The notes beneath the pieces were generated by a model. That model saw nothing but the letters and a program-made list of their open reading frames with translations, did not search any database and had not been told where the DNA came from. Shown here piece after piece: positions 53,762 through 61,911 of a DNA stretch of 64,000 nt. Origin of the DNA: Flavobacteriales bacterium (GTDB lineage Bacteria; Bacteroidota; Bacteroidia; Flavobacteriales_E; Vicingaceae); assembly GCA_013359255.1 (NCBI GenBank), contig JABWCF010000002.1, positions 1 through 64,000 on the forward strand, written 5' to 3'. The number at the start of each line of letters is the position of its first letter. The first letter of the stretch is position 1. The position numbers and the translations under genes are program-made.

Positions 53762-55135
53762 ATGAAAAAAACAATCAAACAAGTAATTATAGCGACTATA
53801 GTCTCTACTTGCACAACTAATAATATGTGTTTTGCACAATTTAATATTGGTGGCATGGGACTTGGCGACCGTTGGGGACAAACAAATGATCCGGGGGGAA
53901 CAAACAATGATATTCGCAGGGTAGGAATTGGGCATTTTAATAATTTTAATAGTGCACCTGCAGCGGCTTTACATATTAATGCAAATTATTTAACTGCCGT
54001 CAATCCACTTGCTCCTAACACATTTCTTCCAGGCGAAGTATTCCACACTTCCGGCCCATCAGCTAATGTGAACGCTTGGCGTTTTTTTACCGGGACCGGA
54101 AATGGCACCGAAAAGTTCAATATTAATGTTCCTGCCGGCAGTAGTGATGTAAATATTGTAACATACCAAAACGGATTTATGGCATTCCACACCAACGTTA
54201 CCGAAAGGCTGCGTATTACCGCAGCAGGCAGCTTGCAAGGATGGCCGGGCAGTATTGCCGGTGGATTACGCAGCATTGCCTTTGGATTCAATACAACCGC
54301 CTCTGGTGATAACAGCCAAGCCTTTGGACAAACTACCACTGTTTCGGGTGCTAATGCCACTGCCTTCGGAAGCAGCAATATCGTTAACGGTGGTGCTTCC
54401 TTTGCTTCAGGCTCGGGTAATGTAATTAACGGAGGTAGTACAGCCATTTTTGGAAACAGCAATTCTGAATTAAATGCTCTAAGTGTAGGAAATTTGGTAG
54501 CAGGTGCCAATAATCAATTAAACAACTGTGCTTACAATTTTGTGGGAGGATATTCAAATTCCCTGCAGTTGAGCAGCAACAATATGGTGATGGGGACTAA
54601 TAACACCATATTAAACAGCACGGATTGTGGCATAATTGGTAGTAATAATTCTATGGCCGGACAAAGGTCGTTTTGTTTGGGAATAAACTCAGCCATTACC
54701 ACTAATGCTTCCAATACTTTTGCAGGAGGCTCTAATTCTACAGCTAACGGAAACGATTGTTTTGCTTATGGAAGTACCGCTACTTCCAATGCCCAAACCG
54801 CTTTTGCTTTTGGCGAAAATGTTACTTCCAATGGCGTTCTCTCTTTTACGCTTGGCACTGGTAATGTAGCCAATGGAGGGGTTTCTTTTGCTATAGGAAC
54901 TTTTACCGAAACAAAAGGCTTTCAAAACTATTCCATAGGAACAGGTTTAAGTCTTGGACAAAAAATGAACAATAGCATTGATAATTCTTTTGCCGTAGGC
55001 TTTCTAAGCACTATCCCTACTTTTTTTATTGAACCTCCTGTTGTTCAGGGACTACAGGCAATCGGACGTGTGGGTATTGCTACTACAGCACCACAAACTA
55101 TGCTGCATGTTGCCAACTCTCCGGGGGGGGCTTAG
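53762..55135 (+). CDS. N-terminal part of a frameshifted YadA-head/S74 adhesin
   Basis: 457 codons, ending in TAG just after a run of eight Gs. Signal peptide (ending CFAQ), about 140 residues of N-terminal stalk, then roughly 240 residues of 14-residue repeats with SxAxG patterns (SIAFGFNTTASGDNSQAFG; ATAFGSSNIVNGGASFASGSG), the head repeats of YadA-like trimeric adhesins, and RVGIATTAPQTMLHV, the phrase that precedes the tail-fibre part in such proteins. If the G-run had seven Gs the frame would continue without break into the gene part at 55131-56444, giving an 893-residue protein. Confidence 0.7.
   Translation: MKKTIKQVIIATIVSTCTTNNMCFAQFNIGGMGLGDRWGQTNDPGGTNNDIRRVGIGHFNNFNSAPAAALHINANYLTAVNPLAPNTFLPGEVFHTSGPSANVNAWRFFTGTGNGTEKFNINVPAGSSDVNIVTYQNGFMAFHTNVTERLRITAAGSLQGWPGSIAGGLRSIAFGFNTTASGDNSQAFGQTTTVSGANATAFGSSNIVNGGASFASGSGNVINGGSTAIFGNSNSELNALSVGNLVAGANNQLNNCAYNFVGGYSNSLQLSSNNMVMGTNNTILNSTDCGIIGSNNSMAGQRSFCLGINSAITTNASNTFAGGSNSTANGNDCFAYGSTATSNAQTAFAFGENVTSNGVLSFTLGTGNVANGGVSFAIGTFTETKGFQNYSIGTGLSLGQKMNNSIDNSFAVGFLSTIPTFFIEPPVVQGLQAIGRVGIATTAPQTMLHVANSPGGA
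55123..55130 (+). repeat. G8 homopolymer in the adhesin gene
   Basis: Eight consecutive Gs after CTCC and followed by CTTAG. Frame 1 meets TAG two codons later; removing one G restores a frame of 894 codons to the end of the gene. G8 is rare in AT-rich DNA, and only one other exists here (60975-60982). It is a candidate slippage (phase-variation) site or a sequence error. Confidence 0.8.
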
Positions 55136-56444
55136 TAACGATGGTTTTATACGTACCGACCCTTTAGCTACTGCCAGCCTTACGCCATATACCATTACCA
55201 CAGACGATGGCTTGGTTATAGCCGATATAGATGGTACACTGATTACAAAACTGCAATTTACCGGCAACAACACCGATGTATTACTGGGTGATGGTACATG
55301 GGGAGCAGGAGGTGGCGGTTTTAGCACTTGCGTTTCGCCTACTACTTTTGGCGGTAGCGGTGGGGCTGTCAACTTAAACAATACCGATAATTTTCATTTC
55401 CTTGGCAACAACTCTGGCAGTTTAATGGTAGATAATGTAATGATTGGGGCTACTTTCTGCGTTACGCCCTCAGCTAAATTACATGTGCTGCAAAACGTAA
55501 ACGCTCCTTCTTCTATTGGTATTTTAGCTGAAAATAATGACCTATCTTCTACCACCAATCCTACTGTTGGTTTAAAAAGTATTCTTCCTACAGATTCCTC
55601 ATGTTCTGCTATTGCTGCTTGGCTCGAAGCTCCTTCAGCAAACATAGCGGTTTGCCAACCTTATGCTTTATTTGTTCCGCATAACGGAGGCAGAATAAGT
55701 ATTAACCACCCTTACAACGACCCGGCTGCTATTCCATGGATGTTTGCTTTGAATGGGGCAGCCAACAGTCCTGTTGGCTGGTTTACTGTTTCAGACCAAA
55801 CCTTTAAAATGAATTTGAATGCCATTAGCAATCCGCTGGAAAAAATAAAGAACATCAATGGAGTTTATTTTGAATTCGATACCTTAAATTATCCTAATTA
55901 CAATTTTCCTGCGGGCAAACAAGTTGGTTTTATTGCTCAAAATGTAGATACCATATTGCCAGAAGCGGTTTCTGATAACGGAGGACCTTTGAGTTTAGAT
56001 TATGCTAAAATAACGCCTTTGCTTTTGGAAGCCGTTAAATCTCTAACTAAAAAGGTGGAAACATTAGAAACACAATTAAACCAATGCTGTCAAAACAACA
56101 ATCAAAATAACAGTGGAAATTCTAATAATCCACAAATGAATGAATTGGGCAATTCTATTAATGCAGCACTTAGCAATGGCGATACTATTGTGTTAGAGCA
56201 AAATGTACCCAATCCTTTTGCCGAAAATACTAGCATAAACTACTTCATTCCCGAAAACATTGGCTACGCCCAAATTATTTTTACCGATATGCAGGGACCT
56301 ATCATCAAAACCCTTGATATTAAACAAAGCGGAAAAGGGCAATTAAAAGTATATGCCGCCCATCTTTCTCAGGGCATTTACCAATACAGCATTGTGGTTG
56401 ATGGTAAAATGATTGACACTAAAAAAATGTTGGTGGAGAAATAG
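55131..56444 (+). CDS. C-terminal part of the frameshifted adhesin: S74 chaperone and T9SS domain
   Basis: 438 codons in the +1 frame beginning just past the G8 tract. It carries a variable region (LSNDGFIRTDP...), a peptidase S74/intramolecular chaperone domain (SDQTFKMNLNAISNPLEKIKNINGVYFEF ... VGFIAQNVDTILPEAV ... LDYAKITPLLLEAVKSLTKKVETLE, with the coiled coil at the end), an Asn-rich linker and a T9SS sorting domain (VLEQNVPNPFAENTSINYFIPENIGYAQIIF ... GIYQYSIVVDGKMIDTKKMLVEK). Alone it lacks a start and a signal peptide. It makes sense only as the second half of the upstream frame. No other lesion is seen. Confidence 0.7.
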   Translation, partial: LSNDGFIRTDPLATASLTPYTITTDDGLVIADIDGTLITKLQFTGNNTDVLLGDGTWGAGGGGFSTCVSPTTFGGSGGAVNLNNTDNFHFLGNNSGSLMVDNVMIGATFCVTPSAKLHVLQNVNAPSSIGILAENNDLSSTTNPTVGLKSILPTDSSCSAIAAWLEAPSANIAVCQPYALFVPHNGGRISINHPYNDPAAIPWMFALNGAANSPVGWFTVSDQTFKMNLNAISNPLEKIKNINGVYFEFDTLNYPNYNFPAGKQVGFIAQNVDTILPEAVSDNGGPLSLDYAKITPLLLEAVKSLTKKVETLETQLNQCCQNNNQNNSGNSNNPQMNELGNSINAALSNGDTIVLEQNVPNPFAENTSINYFIPENIGYAQIIFTDMQGPIIKTLDIKQSGKGQLKVYAAHLSQGIYQYSIVVDGKMIDTKKMLVEK

Positions 56445-56451
56445 CGTTTTT

Positions 56452-57258
56452 TTAACTCAGCCACTTTTTATAATATCCCTTTTGCATCAGAATAAGCGAG
56501 ATTATTCCCAAAATAATCATAGGTACGCTTAGTAATTGTGTATTACTCAATCCTTCGATATTGATTAACCCGGGCTCTCTTTCTTTAAAAAATTCCAATA
56601 ATAAACGAATGGAAAAAATAAAAATAAAAAAGATAGTAAGATACAAGCCGGGCATATTGTTTTTTACACGCTTATAAGTGTAAAGTAAATAAGCAAATAC
56701 CCCCCAACACATTAAGGCTTCATAAATCTGAACAGGGTGGCGAGGTAAATCATCTACGCTATAAAAAATAAAAGCCCAAGGTACATCGGTAGGAATACCA
56801 TATAATTCGGAATTGCACAAATTGCCAATACGTACAAGTCCTAAGCCAATTAAAGAAATAATAGCAAGCCTATCTAACAACCAAACCAACTTAAATTCTT
56901 TATTGAATTTTGTGAAAAGCCAGGCTCCAATAATTACTCCAGGTACCCCGCCATGACTGGCTAATCCGCCTTTCCAAATCATTCCAATTTCGGAAGGGTT
57001 TTCTATAAAATAATCGAGGTTATAAAAAACAATATCGGCTAACCTTGCTCCCACAATACCGCCAATGCCGGTATAAAAAAGCATATTGGTAATTTTATCT
57101 TTGTTATAGCCTTCTTGTTTAAAAATATAGGCTGCCACATAATAACCGGCAACAAACCCTGCCGACCACATTAATCCGTACCAGTTAAAACCCCCATCAC
57201 CAATGGGAATAGCAACAGGGTCAATATCCCAAACAATATACAATGGCAAAAAATTCAT
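56452..57258 (-). CDS. lgt: Prolipoprotein diacylglyceryl transferase
   Basis: 268 residues from ATG 57258 (MNFLPLYIVWD). The longer frame to 57330 would add an unusual segment, so the internal ATG is preferred. An inner-membrane enzyme that attaches diacylglycerol to the lipobox cysteine, needed by the many lipoproteins here. Marks: seven spans, GGLASHGGVPG with the essential His, and GLVRIGNLCNSELYG (Lgt signature with Arg). The N-terminal FNWYGLMWSAGFVAGY is also typical. It converges with the adhesin gene, 7 bases apart. Confidence 0.93.
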   Translation of the reverse strand: MNFLPLYIVWDIDPVAIPIGDGGFNWYGLMWSAGFVAGYYVAAYIFKQEGYNKDKITNMLFYTGIGGIVGARLADIVFYNLDYFIENPSEIGMIWKGGLASHGGVPGVIIGAWLFTKFNKEFKLVWLLDRLAIISLIGLGLVRIGNLCNSELYGIPTDVPWAFIFYSVDDLPRHPVQIYEALMCWGVFAYLLYTYKRVKNNMPGLYLTIFFIFIFSIRLLLEFFKEREPGLINIEGLSNTQLLSVPMIILGIISLILMQKGYYKKWLS

Positions 57259-57319
57259 GTAAACAAATATGCACTTTTTTGCCGAATAAAAATAGTGGAG
57301 CAAAAAAGAAAGCGGGAAT

Positions 57320-57811
57320 TTAAAACCCATTGCAATAAAGTCGAGATTGTATCAACTCCATTTGCTCGTTAAACACGGTTTCGCTAGTATTTCGTTTTTC
57401 GCCTTTTTCTTTACTACTAATTAAAACATGATTACTAAAATAAAAATGCCCGCAATAGTTTTGCTCTTTCGAAGAATAATCTAAGTCTCCGTTTTCGTTT
57501 ACCAAATGTGTTTCTTCAATATCTTCTATAAGAATTAGCTTTCCGTTTTGGTAGTAATAAGTAGTTTGCCAAATGCCGTAAGGTAATTGAAGATTCCGTG
57601 CCACTTTTACAACTTCTTTTTTGTAGCTATAAGGTGTAGCTATACCTGCTGCAGTAGAAAATTCTATAAACAAACTTTCTTCTTTTTTGAGAGGTAGGGC
57701 ATTAATCTCTGCTACAATGGAATCTGTACTTACTATTATTTCAGCTTCTTGCGATTTTACATTTTGAAAAAAAATGCAAGCAAAAAGGGTAAGCAAAATT
57801 TTTGGTATCAT
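57320..57811 (-). CDS. Secreted protein of unknown function
   Basis: 163 residues. Signal peptide MIPKILLTLFACIFFQNVKS, cut before QEAEI. The mature part is about 140 residues of polar and beta-strand-like sequence (GIWQTTYYYQNGKLILIEDIEE; GHFYFSNHVLIS) with a single pair of Cys near the end (YCGHF, LYCNGF) that could form a disulfide. No family recognised. It precedes lgt on the same strand, with 61 bases to the preferred lgt start. Confidence 0.55.
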   Translation of the reverse strand: MIPKILLTLFACIFFQNVKSQEAEIIVSTDSIVAEINALPLKKEESLFIEFSTAAGIATPYSYKKEVVKVARNLQLPYGIWQTTYYYQNGKLILIEDIEETHLVNENGDLDYSSKEQNYCGHFYFSNHVLISSKEKGEKRNTSETVFNEQMELIQSRLYCNGF

Positions 57812-57892
57812 GTTGTTTTTACTGGCAAGTTGCGTACCAATGTTTATTAAATACGTTTATTTTTGGTTAATTTGTTTTATCTTCTTTTTATT

Positions 57893-58414
57893 TTGAAAAA
57901 ATTAGCACTATACTGTTTCTTTATTTTTTTAGTCTGTTTACTTTTAAACTGCAAAATCAATAAAAGCGTAATTTCAGATTCTTTTTTAACTAAACGAAAA
58001 TACACAAAAGGTTGGTATTTAAACCCGTCTATAAAAATTTCGAGAAATAGAAACACGGTAAAGGAAGAAACAGAAAAATCCACTCAAGAAGATGTTACTG
58101 AAAATACCATTCAGATTCACGCAGAAATGTATTCTTCGTTAAATGCCAATGCTTTGTGCGAAAAGAAAAGAAGTGAATTTAACGAATATGATTACGATAT
58201 TAATTTAGAAAAAGACAGCAGTAAAAAGCAAAATATTAAAACCAACTCCAATAATAAATTCAACGATTTTCAAACACAAGATTCTTCTCAAAAAATAACG
58301 AACACTCACGCCAAACATTCTTTTTTTATGATGTTAGCACATATGACTTCGGTTGGAATATTTTTAATTGCAATGCATAACAATAATTTACTATTCTCTA
58401 TATTGGTGGTATAG
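57893..58414 (+). CDS. Lipoprotein N-terminal part, possibly of a frameshifted DUF4190-like gene
   Basis: 173 residues from TTG 57893 (MKKLALYCFFIFL). Lipobox LLLNCKINKS, then TKRKYTKGWYL, a motif I associate with N-termini of Bacteroidota lipoproteins that carry multi-span DUF4190-like domains. A polar middle follows, ending in one span (FFMMLAHMTSVGIFLIAMHNNN). The frame stops at 58414, but the -1 frame from 58387 (YIGGIGINYLWMPTLFLSIMAFR) runs straight into the next gene with a second span. So the two are probably one gene broken by a single-base change between 58387 and 58412. TATTTTTG at 57858-57865 may be a -7 box. Confidence 0.5.
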   Translation: MKKLALYCFFIFLVCLLLNCKINKSVISDSFLTKRKYTKGWYLNPSIKISRNRNTVKEETEKSTQEDVTENTIQIHAEMYSSLNANALCEKKRSEFNEYDYDINLEKDSSKKQNIKTNSNNKFNDFQTQDSSQKITNTHAKHSFFMMLAHMTSVGIFLIAMHNNNLLFSILVV

Positions 58415-58425
58415 GTATAAATTAT

Positions 58426-59016
58426 TTGTGGATGCCTACGCTATTTTTATCGATTATGGCATTTCGGAATCATAAAAAATGGCCATTCAAATACAAAAAC
58501 ACTAATCTAGCTATGCCAGCCCTAATATATGGTTTTCTTTGTTTGGCTGCTTATGTTTTTTATTTATTTTATCTGTTGTTTGAGAAGATAGGACTTATTA
58601 TCGCTTCTTTGTTTTTTCCATTGTTAATTATAGCAACATTGGTATATATTTCGAAAGGATTCAACAATAAAAAGAAAGAAAAAACAATTACCCTAAACAG
58701 TCGGGGGGAGAAAAGAGCAAACATCTATGCTGTTGTTTCTTTTATGGTTTTTGCTTTTGCGTTACTCTTCTTAATCTTTCAGTATTTTTTTGATTACTAT
58801 TTAGATGTACTCCCTTACAGTTTGGGGTTAGAAGGTTCTCTTTTAATTTTCACATTACTCCTTTTTATTTCTCTTATTCTGAGTATTACTGCTTACGAAA
58901 GAAACAAAAAAAATCCAGCTATTTTTAAATATAACAAACTCTTTTATCCGGGTTTGTTTATTGGTCCATTTATTATCCTTTTAATTCTAATTTATTTTCG
59001 TTTGTATCCTAGATAA
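58426..59016 (+). CDS. Multi-span membrane protein, possibly C-terminal part of the preceding gene
   Basis: 196 codons starting at TTG (58426) or ATG (58432). Six or so spans, with an internal repeat: FLSIMAFRNHKKWPFKYKNTNLAMPALIYG near the start matches ILSITAYERNKKNPAIFKYNKLFYPGLFIG near the end, so two similar units are present. The first unit lacks its own first span if started at 58426; that span lies upstream in the same frame (YIGGIGINYL) and in the preceding gene, which supports a frameshift. Function unknown. Confidence 0.5.
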   Translation: MWMPTLFLSIMAFRNHKKWPFKYKNTNLAMPALIYGFLCLAAYVFYLFYLLFEKIGLIIASLFFPLLIIATLVYISKGFNNKKKEKTITLNSRGEKRANIYAVVSFMVFAFALLFLIFQYFFDYYLDVLPYSLGLEGSLLIFTLLLFISLILSITAYERNKKNPAIFKYNKLFYPGLFIGPFIILLILIYFRLYPR

Positions 59017-59079
59017 GCCCATTATATATGCTAACGAAATCTAAAAAATCTATATTTTTGAAAACCAAATCGTAAATAA

Positions 59080-59859
59080 ATGCCTTACAAAAACATTACC
59101 CTACAAAGCGAGAATAATATTACTCTTGTTACCATTAACCGCCCCGATAAACTAAATGCACTAAATATTGAAACCATTGATGAGTTGCATCGTGCATTTT
59201 TAGAAACCGAAAACGATCAAAATTGTAAAGTAATTATTCTTACCGGTTCAGGAAATAAAGCCTTTGTTGCCGGTGCTGATATTTCGGAGTTTTATAAATT
59301 TACTGTAGAGCAAGGCAAACAACTGAGTGCCGATGGGCATACTAAACTTTTTAATTTGATTGAAGATTTATCAAAACCAGTTATTGCAGCCATCAACGGT
59401 TTTGCATTGGGGGGAGGATTAGAACTGGCCATGAGTTGTCACATTCGAGTGGCTTCCAACAATGCCAAAATGGGGTTACCCGAGGTATCTTTAGGAGTAA
59501 TTCCAGGTTACGGAGGTACTCAACGCCTTCCACAATTGGTAGGCAAGGGCAAAGCCATGGAAATGATTTTTACTGCACAAATGATTACTGCACAAGATGC
59601 CCTAAATTGCAAATTGGTAAACTACGTAACCTCTTCCGAAGAACTATTAAACCAATGCAAAGAAATAGCCACACAAATATGTAAAAATTCACCTACTGCT
59701 ATTAGTGCAGCCGTACGCTCTATTAACGCAGGTTTTGCCGGCAACAATGGTTTAAACACAGAAATAGAAGAGTTTGGAAAATGCTTTGGCACTGCCGATT
59801 TTAAAGAAGGAACCTTAGCCTTTTTAGAAAAAAGAAAACCGCAGTTTACAGGGTGTTAA
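59080..59859 (+). CDS. Enoyl-CoA hydratase (crotonase) family protein
   Basis: 259 residues. Hydrates trans-2-enoyl-CoA in fatty-acid oxidation or related pathways. Marks: NRPDKLNALNIETIDEL, the oxyanion hole in KAFVAGADISEF and AINGFALGGGLELAMSCHIRVAS, and both catalytic acidic residues (Glu in GGGLELAMSC and Glu in MGLPEVSLGVIPGYGGTQRL). Complete length. TATTTTTG at 59053-59060 is a possible -7 box. No other beta-oxidation gene adjoins it. Confidence 0.92.
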   Translation: MPYKNITLQSENNITLVTINRPDKLNALNIETIDELHRAFLETENDQNCKVIILTGSGNKAFVAGADISEFYKFTVEQGKQLSADGHTKLFNLIEDLSKPVIAAINGFALGGGLELAMSCHIRVASNNAKMGLPEVSLGVIPGYGGTQRLPQLVGKGKAMEMIFTAQMITAQDALNCKLVNYVTSSEELLNQCKEIATQICKNSPTAISAAVRSINAGFAGNNGLNTEIEEFGKCFGTADFKEGTLAFLEKRKPQFTGC

Positions 59860-59875
59860 TTGTATCGTGGATAAT

Positions 59876-59892
59876 TGATTTATCATAAATCA
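59876..59892. promoter_or_regulatory. AT-rich palindrome before the flippase gene
   Basis: TGATTTATCATAAATCA, a perfect 17-base palindrome with a single central C, in the 78-base gap between the crotonase and flippase genes. It could be a repressor site for the flippase-dut operon. Confidence 0.3.
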
Positions 59893-59910
59893 TTGTTTCT
59901 ATAAAATTTC

Positions 59911-59930
59911 AACAACTTTACCAAGTTGTT
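59911..59930 (+). promoter_or_regulatory. Hairpin just before the flippase start codon
   Basis: AACAACTT, loop TACC, AAGTTGTT: a perfect 8-bp stem ending 7 bases before ATG 59938. It occupies the position of a ribosome-binding region and might limit translation or terminate the transcript from upstream. Confidence 0.4.
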
Positions 59931-59937
59931 TATATCA

Positions 59938-61428
59938 ATGAATCCACTTAAAAAACTAGCCGGACAAACAGCTGTTTATGGTTTAAGCAGTATTGTTGGC
60001 CGTTTGCTTAATTACCTGCTGGTACCTATTTACACTTACCGCTTTGCTACAGGCGAATATGGCGTGGTAACCGAAATGTATTCCTACGTTGCCATACTGG
60101 TAGTGCTTCTTACCTATGGAATGGAAACGGCTTATTTTCGATTTACCAAAAGCGAAAACCCCGAAAAAGTGTATGGCACTTCGTTAATTTCATTGTTTGT
60201 TTCTTCTGTAATATTTATTTTTTTGGTTTACTTGTTCAAAAACGAGATAGCCGGTTTACTCAAAGGAAACACTTCAGAGCAAATTCCTTACGAAACCTAT
60301 ATACTATGGTTTGCCTTTATTATTTCTGCCGATGCTTTTACTTCTATTCCCTTTGCTTACTTACGTGAACAAGGAAAAGCCCTACGATTTGCCCTTCTGA
60401 AACTGGCCGGAATAGGAATAAACATTGGACTGAACTTATTTTTCATTGTATTGTGCATGGATGTGTATAAGCATGGAGAAACACATTCTTTATTTTCCTT
60501 TGTAAATTCTATTTATTCGCCCAACCTAGGAGTAGGCTATATTTTTATCGCCAATCTGGCAGCCTCACTCTTTTCTCTTGTATTACTTTTTCCGGAATTA
60601 TTTTCGGTTAAACTTGTTTTCGAAAAAGCTATTTGGAAAAAAATGATGCTATACGCGTTGCCTTTGTTGGTTATGGGTTTAGCCGGAAATATAAACGAAA
60701 CATTAGACCGCATTTTGCTGAAATATCTTTTACCGGGGAATATCAGCGAAAACCTTCAGCAATTGGGTATTTACGGAGCCTGTTATAAACTTTCTATCTT
60801 AATGACCATTTTTATACAAGCCTTTCGTTATGCTGCCGAACCATTCTTTTTTACACACCACAAAGAAAAAAATGCCCCAGAAATCTATGCTAGGGTAATG
60901 CTTTATTTTATTATTGTGTGCAACCTCATTTTTTTGGGCGTAATGCTCAACATTTCGTGGATACAATACTTTTTGGGGGGGGCATTTCGCGAAGGATTAC
61001 ACGTTGTTCCGGTTTTATTAATGGCCAATTTAATGCTCGGTGTATTTTTTAATCTTTCCATTTGGTATAAACTAACGGACAAAACACATTATGGTGCATG
61101 GTTATCTATAATAGGTGCCACGCTTACTGTTGTGTTAAATGTTTGGTGGATTCCTATTTGGGGATATACCGGTTCGGCATGGGCCACCTTAATTTGCTAC
61201 AGCATAATGTGTGTTTTATCATATTTTATCGGGCAAAAATATTTTCCAATTCAATATCCGGTACTCAAAATACTATTATATCTAGCATTATCCGTAATTC
61301 TCTATTTTGCCACATCGTTTATTTCTATTGACCATAATGTAGTTTCGGTGCTTCTAAACAATCTGTTTATCTTATTGTACCTTGTGCTTGTTTGGAAAAT
61401 AGAAAGACCTAAAAAAATGGTAATTTAG
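59938..61428 (+). CDS. Polysaccharide/lipopolysaccharide flippase (Wzx-type)
   Basis: 496 residues from ATG 59938 (MNPLKKLAGQ); an in-frame TTG at 59926 lies inside the hairpin and is less likely. Polysaccharide biosynthesis protein family with about 14 spans: AGQTAVYGLSSIVGRLLNYLLVPIYTYRF is the typical first pair of helices. It should move lipid-linked sugar units across the inner membrane. It contains a G8 tract (60975-60982, coding LGGA) that is in frame here; gaining or losing one G would truncate the protein before its last third of spans. First gene of the flippase-dut-nucleotidyltransferase-TPR operon. Confidence 0.9.
   Translation: MNPLKKLAGQTAVYGLSSIVGRLLNYLLVPIYTYRFATGEYGVVTEMYSYVAILVVLLTYGMETAYFRFTKSENPEKVYGTSLISLFVSSVIFIFLVYLFKNEIAGLLKGNTSEQIPYETYILWFAFIISADAFTSIPFAYLREQGKALRFALLKLAGIGINIGLNLFFIVLCMDVYKHGETHSLFSFVNSIYSPNLGVGYIFIANLAASLFSLVLLFPELFSVKLVFEKAIWKKMMLYALPLLVMGLAGNINETLDRILLKYLLPGNISENLQQLGIYGACYKLSILMTIFIQAFRYAAEPFFFTHHKEKNAPEIYARVMLYFIIVCNLIFLGVMLNISWIQYFLGGAFREGLHVVPVLLMANLMLGVFFNLSIWYKLTDKTHYGAWLSIIGATLTVVLNVWWIPIWGYTGSAWATLICYSIMCVLSYFIGQKYFPIQYPVLKILLYLALSVILYFATSFISIDHNVVSVLLNNLFILLYLVLVWKIERPKKMVI
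60975..60982 (+). repeat. G8 homopolymer in the flippase gene
   Basis: Eight Gs between TTTT and CATTTCGC, in frame as TTG GGG GGG GCA. It is the same length as the tract in the adhesin gene but in the functional phase. Confidence 0.8.
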
Positions 61429-61458
61429 TCGGCTAAAAGAGAAAAACCTGTTTACTTC

Positions 61459-61893
61459 ATGAAAATAAAAATTGTAAATAAATCGCAACATGAGTTGCCT
61501 CAGTACGCCACCCCATTATCTGCCGGATTAGATTTACGTGCCAATTTAGATGAGCCTATTACATTATTACCTTTACACAGAACTCTTGTTAAAACAGGTC
61601 TTTTTATAGAATTGCCAGCCGGCTATGAAGCACAAGTTCGTCCTCGTAGTGGTTTAGCACTAAAAAAAGGAATTACCGTTTTAAACAGCCCGGGCACTAT
61701 TGATGCTGACTACCGCGGAGAAATTGGAGTAATATTGGTAAACCTCTCACAAGAAACATTTGTGATAGAAAACGGAGAACGAATAGCACAGCTTGTATTA
61801 GCAAAACATGAACAAGCCCAGTGGGAAGAAACAGAAGAATTGCAAGAAACAAACCGAGGAATAGGAGGATTTGGTAGCACCGGGCTTAAATAA
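61459..61893 (+). CDS. dut: dUTP diphosphatase
   Basis: 144 residues. Hydrolyses dUTP to dUMP, keeping uracil out of DNA and supplying dTMP synthesis. All five dUTPase motifs are present: SAGLDLRAN (1), [12 protein letters not shown] (2), [20 protein letters not shown] (3, with the catalytic Asp), [11 protein letters not shown] (4) and GIGGFGSTG (5). Trimeric enzyme, full length. It sits between the flippase and sugar nucleotidyltransferase genes in the operon typical of Bacteroidota. Confidence 0.97.
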   Translation: MKIKIVNKSQHELPQYATPLSAGLDLRANLDEPITLLPLHRTLVKTGLFIELPAGYEAQVRPRSGLALKKGITVLNSPGTIDADYRGEIGVILVNLSQETFVIENGERIAQLVLAKHEQAQWEETEELQETNRGIGGFGSTGLK

Positions 61894-61911
61894 TTTTTTT
61901 AAATTATATAC

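Noticed and set aside
53893-53898. G6 run in the adhesin N-terminal part, also G6 runs near 58701 and 59407
   Set aside because: Shorter than the length at which slippage is usually frequent, and frames around them are intact.
58954-59080. Possible RNA gene in the gap before the crotonase gene
   Set aside because: Only 63 bases lie between genes, with no stable structure or tRNA-like arms.
59866-59874. Sequence close to a DnaA box (CGTGGATAA)
   Set aside because: One mismatch to TGTGGATAA, single copy, no cluster and no origin-like AT-rich repeats; not evidence for oriC.
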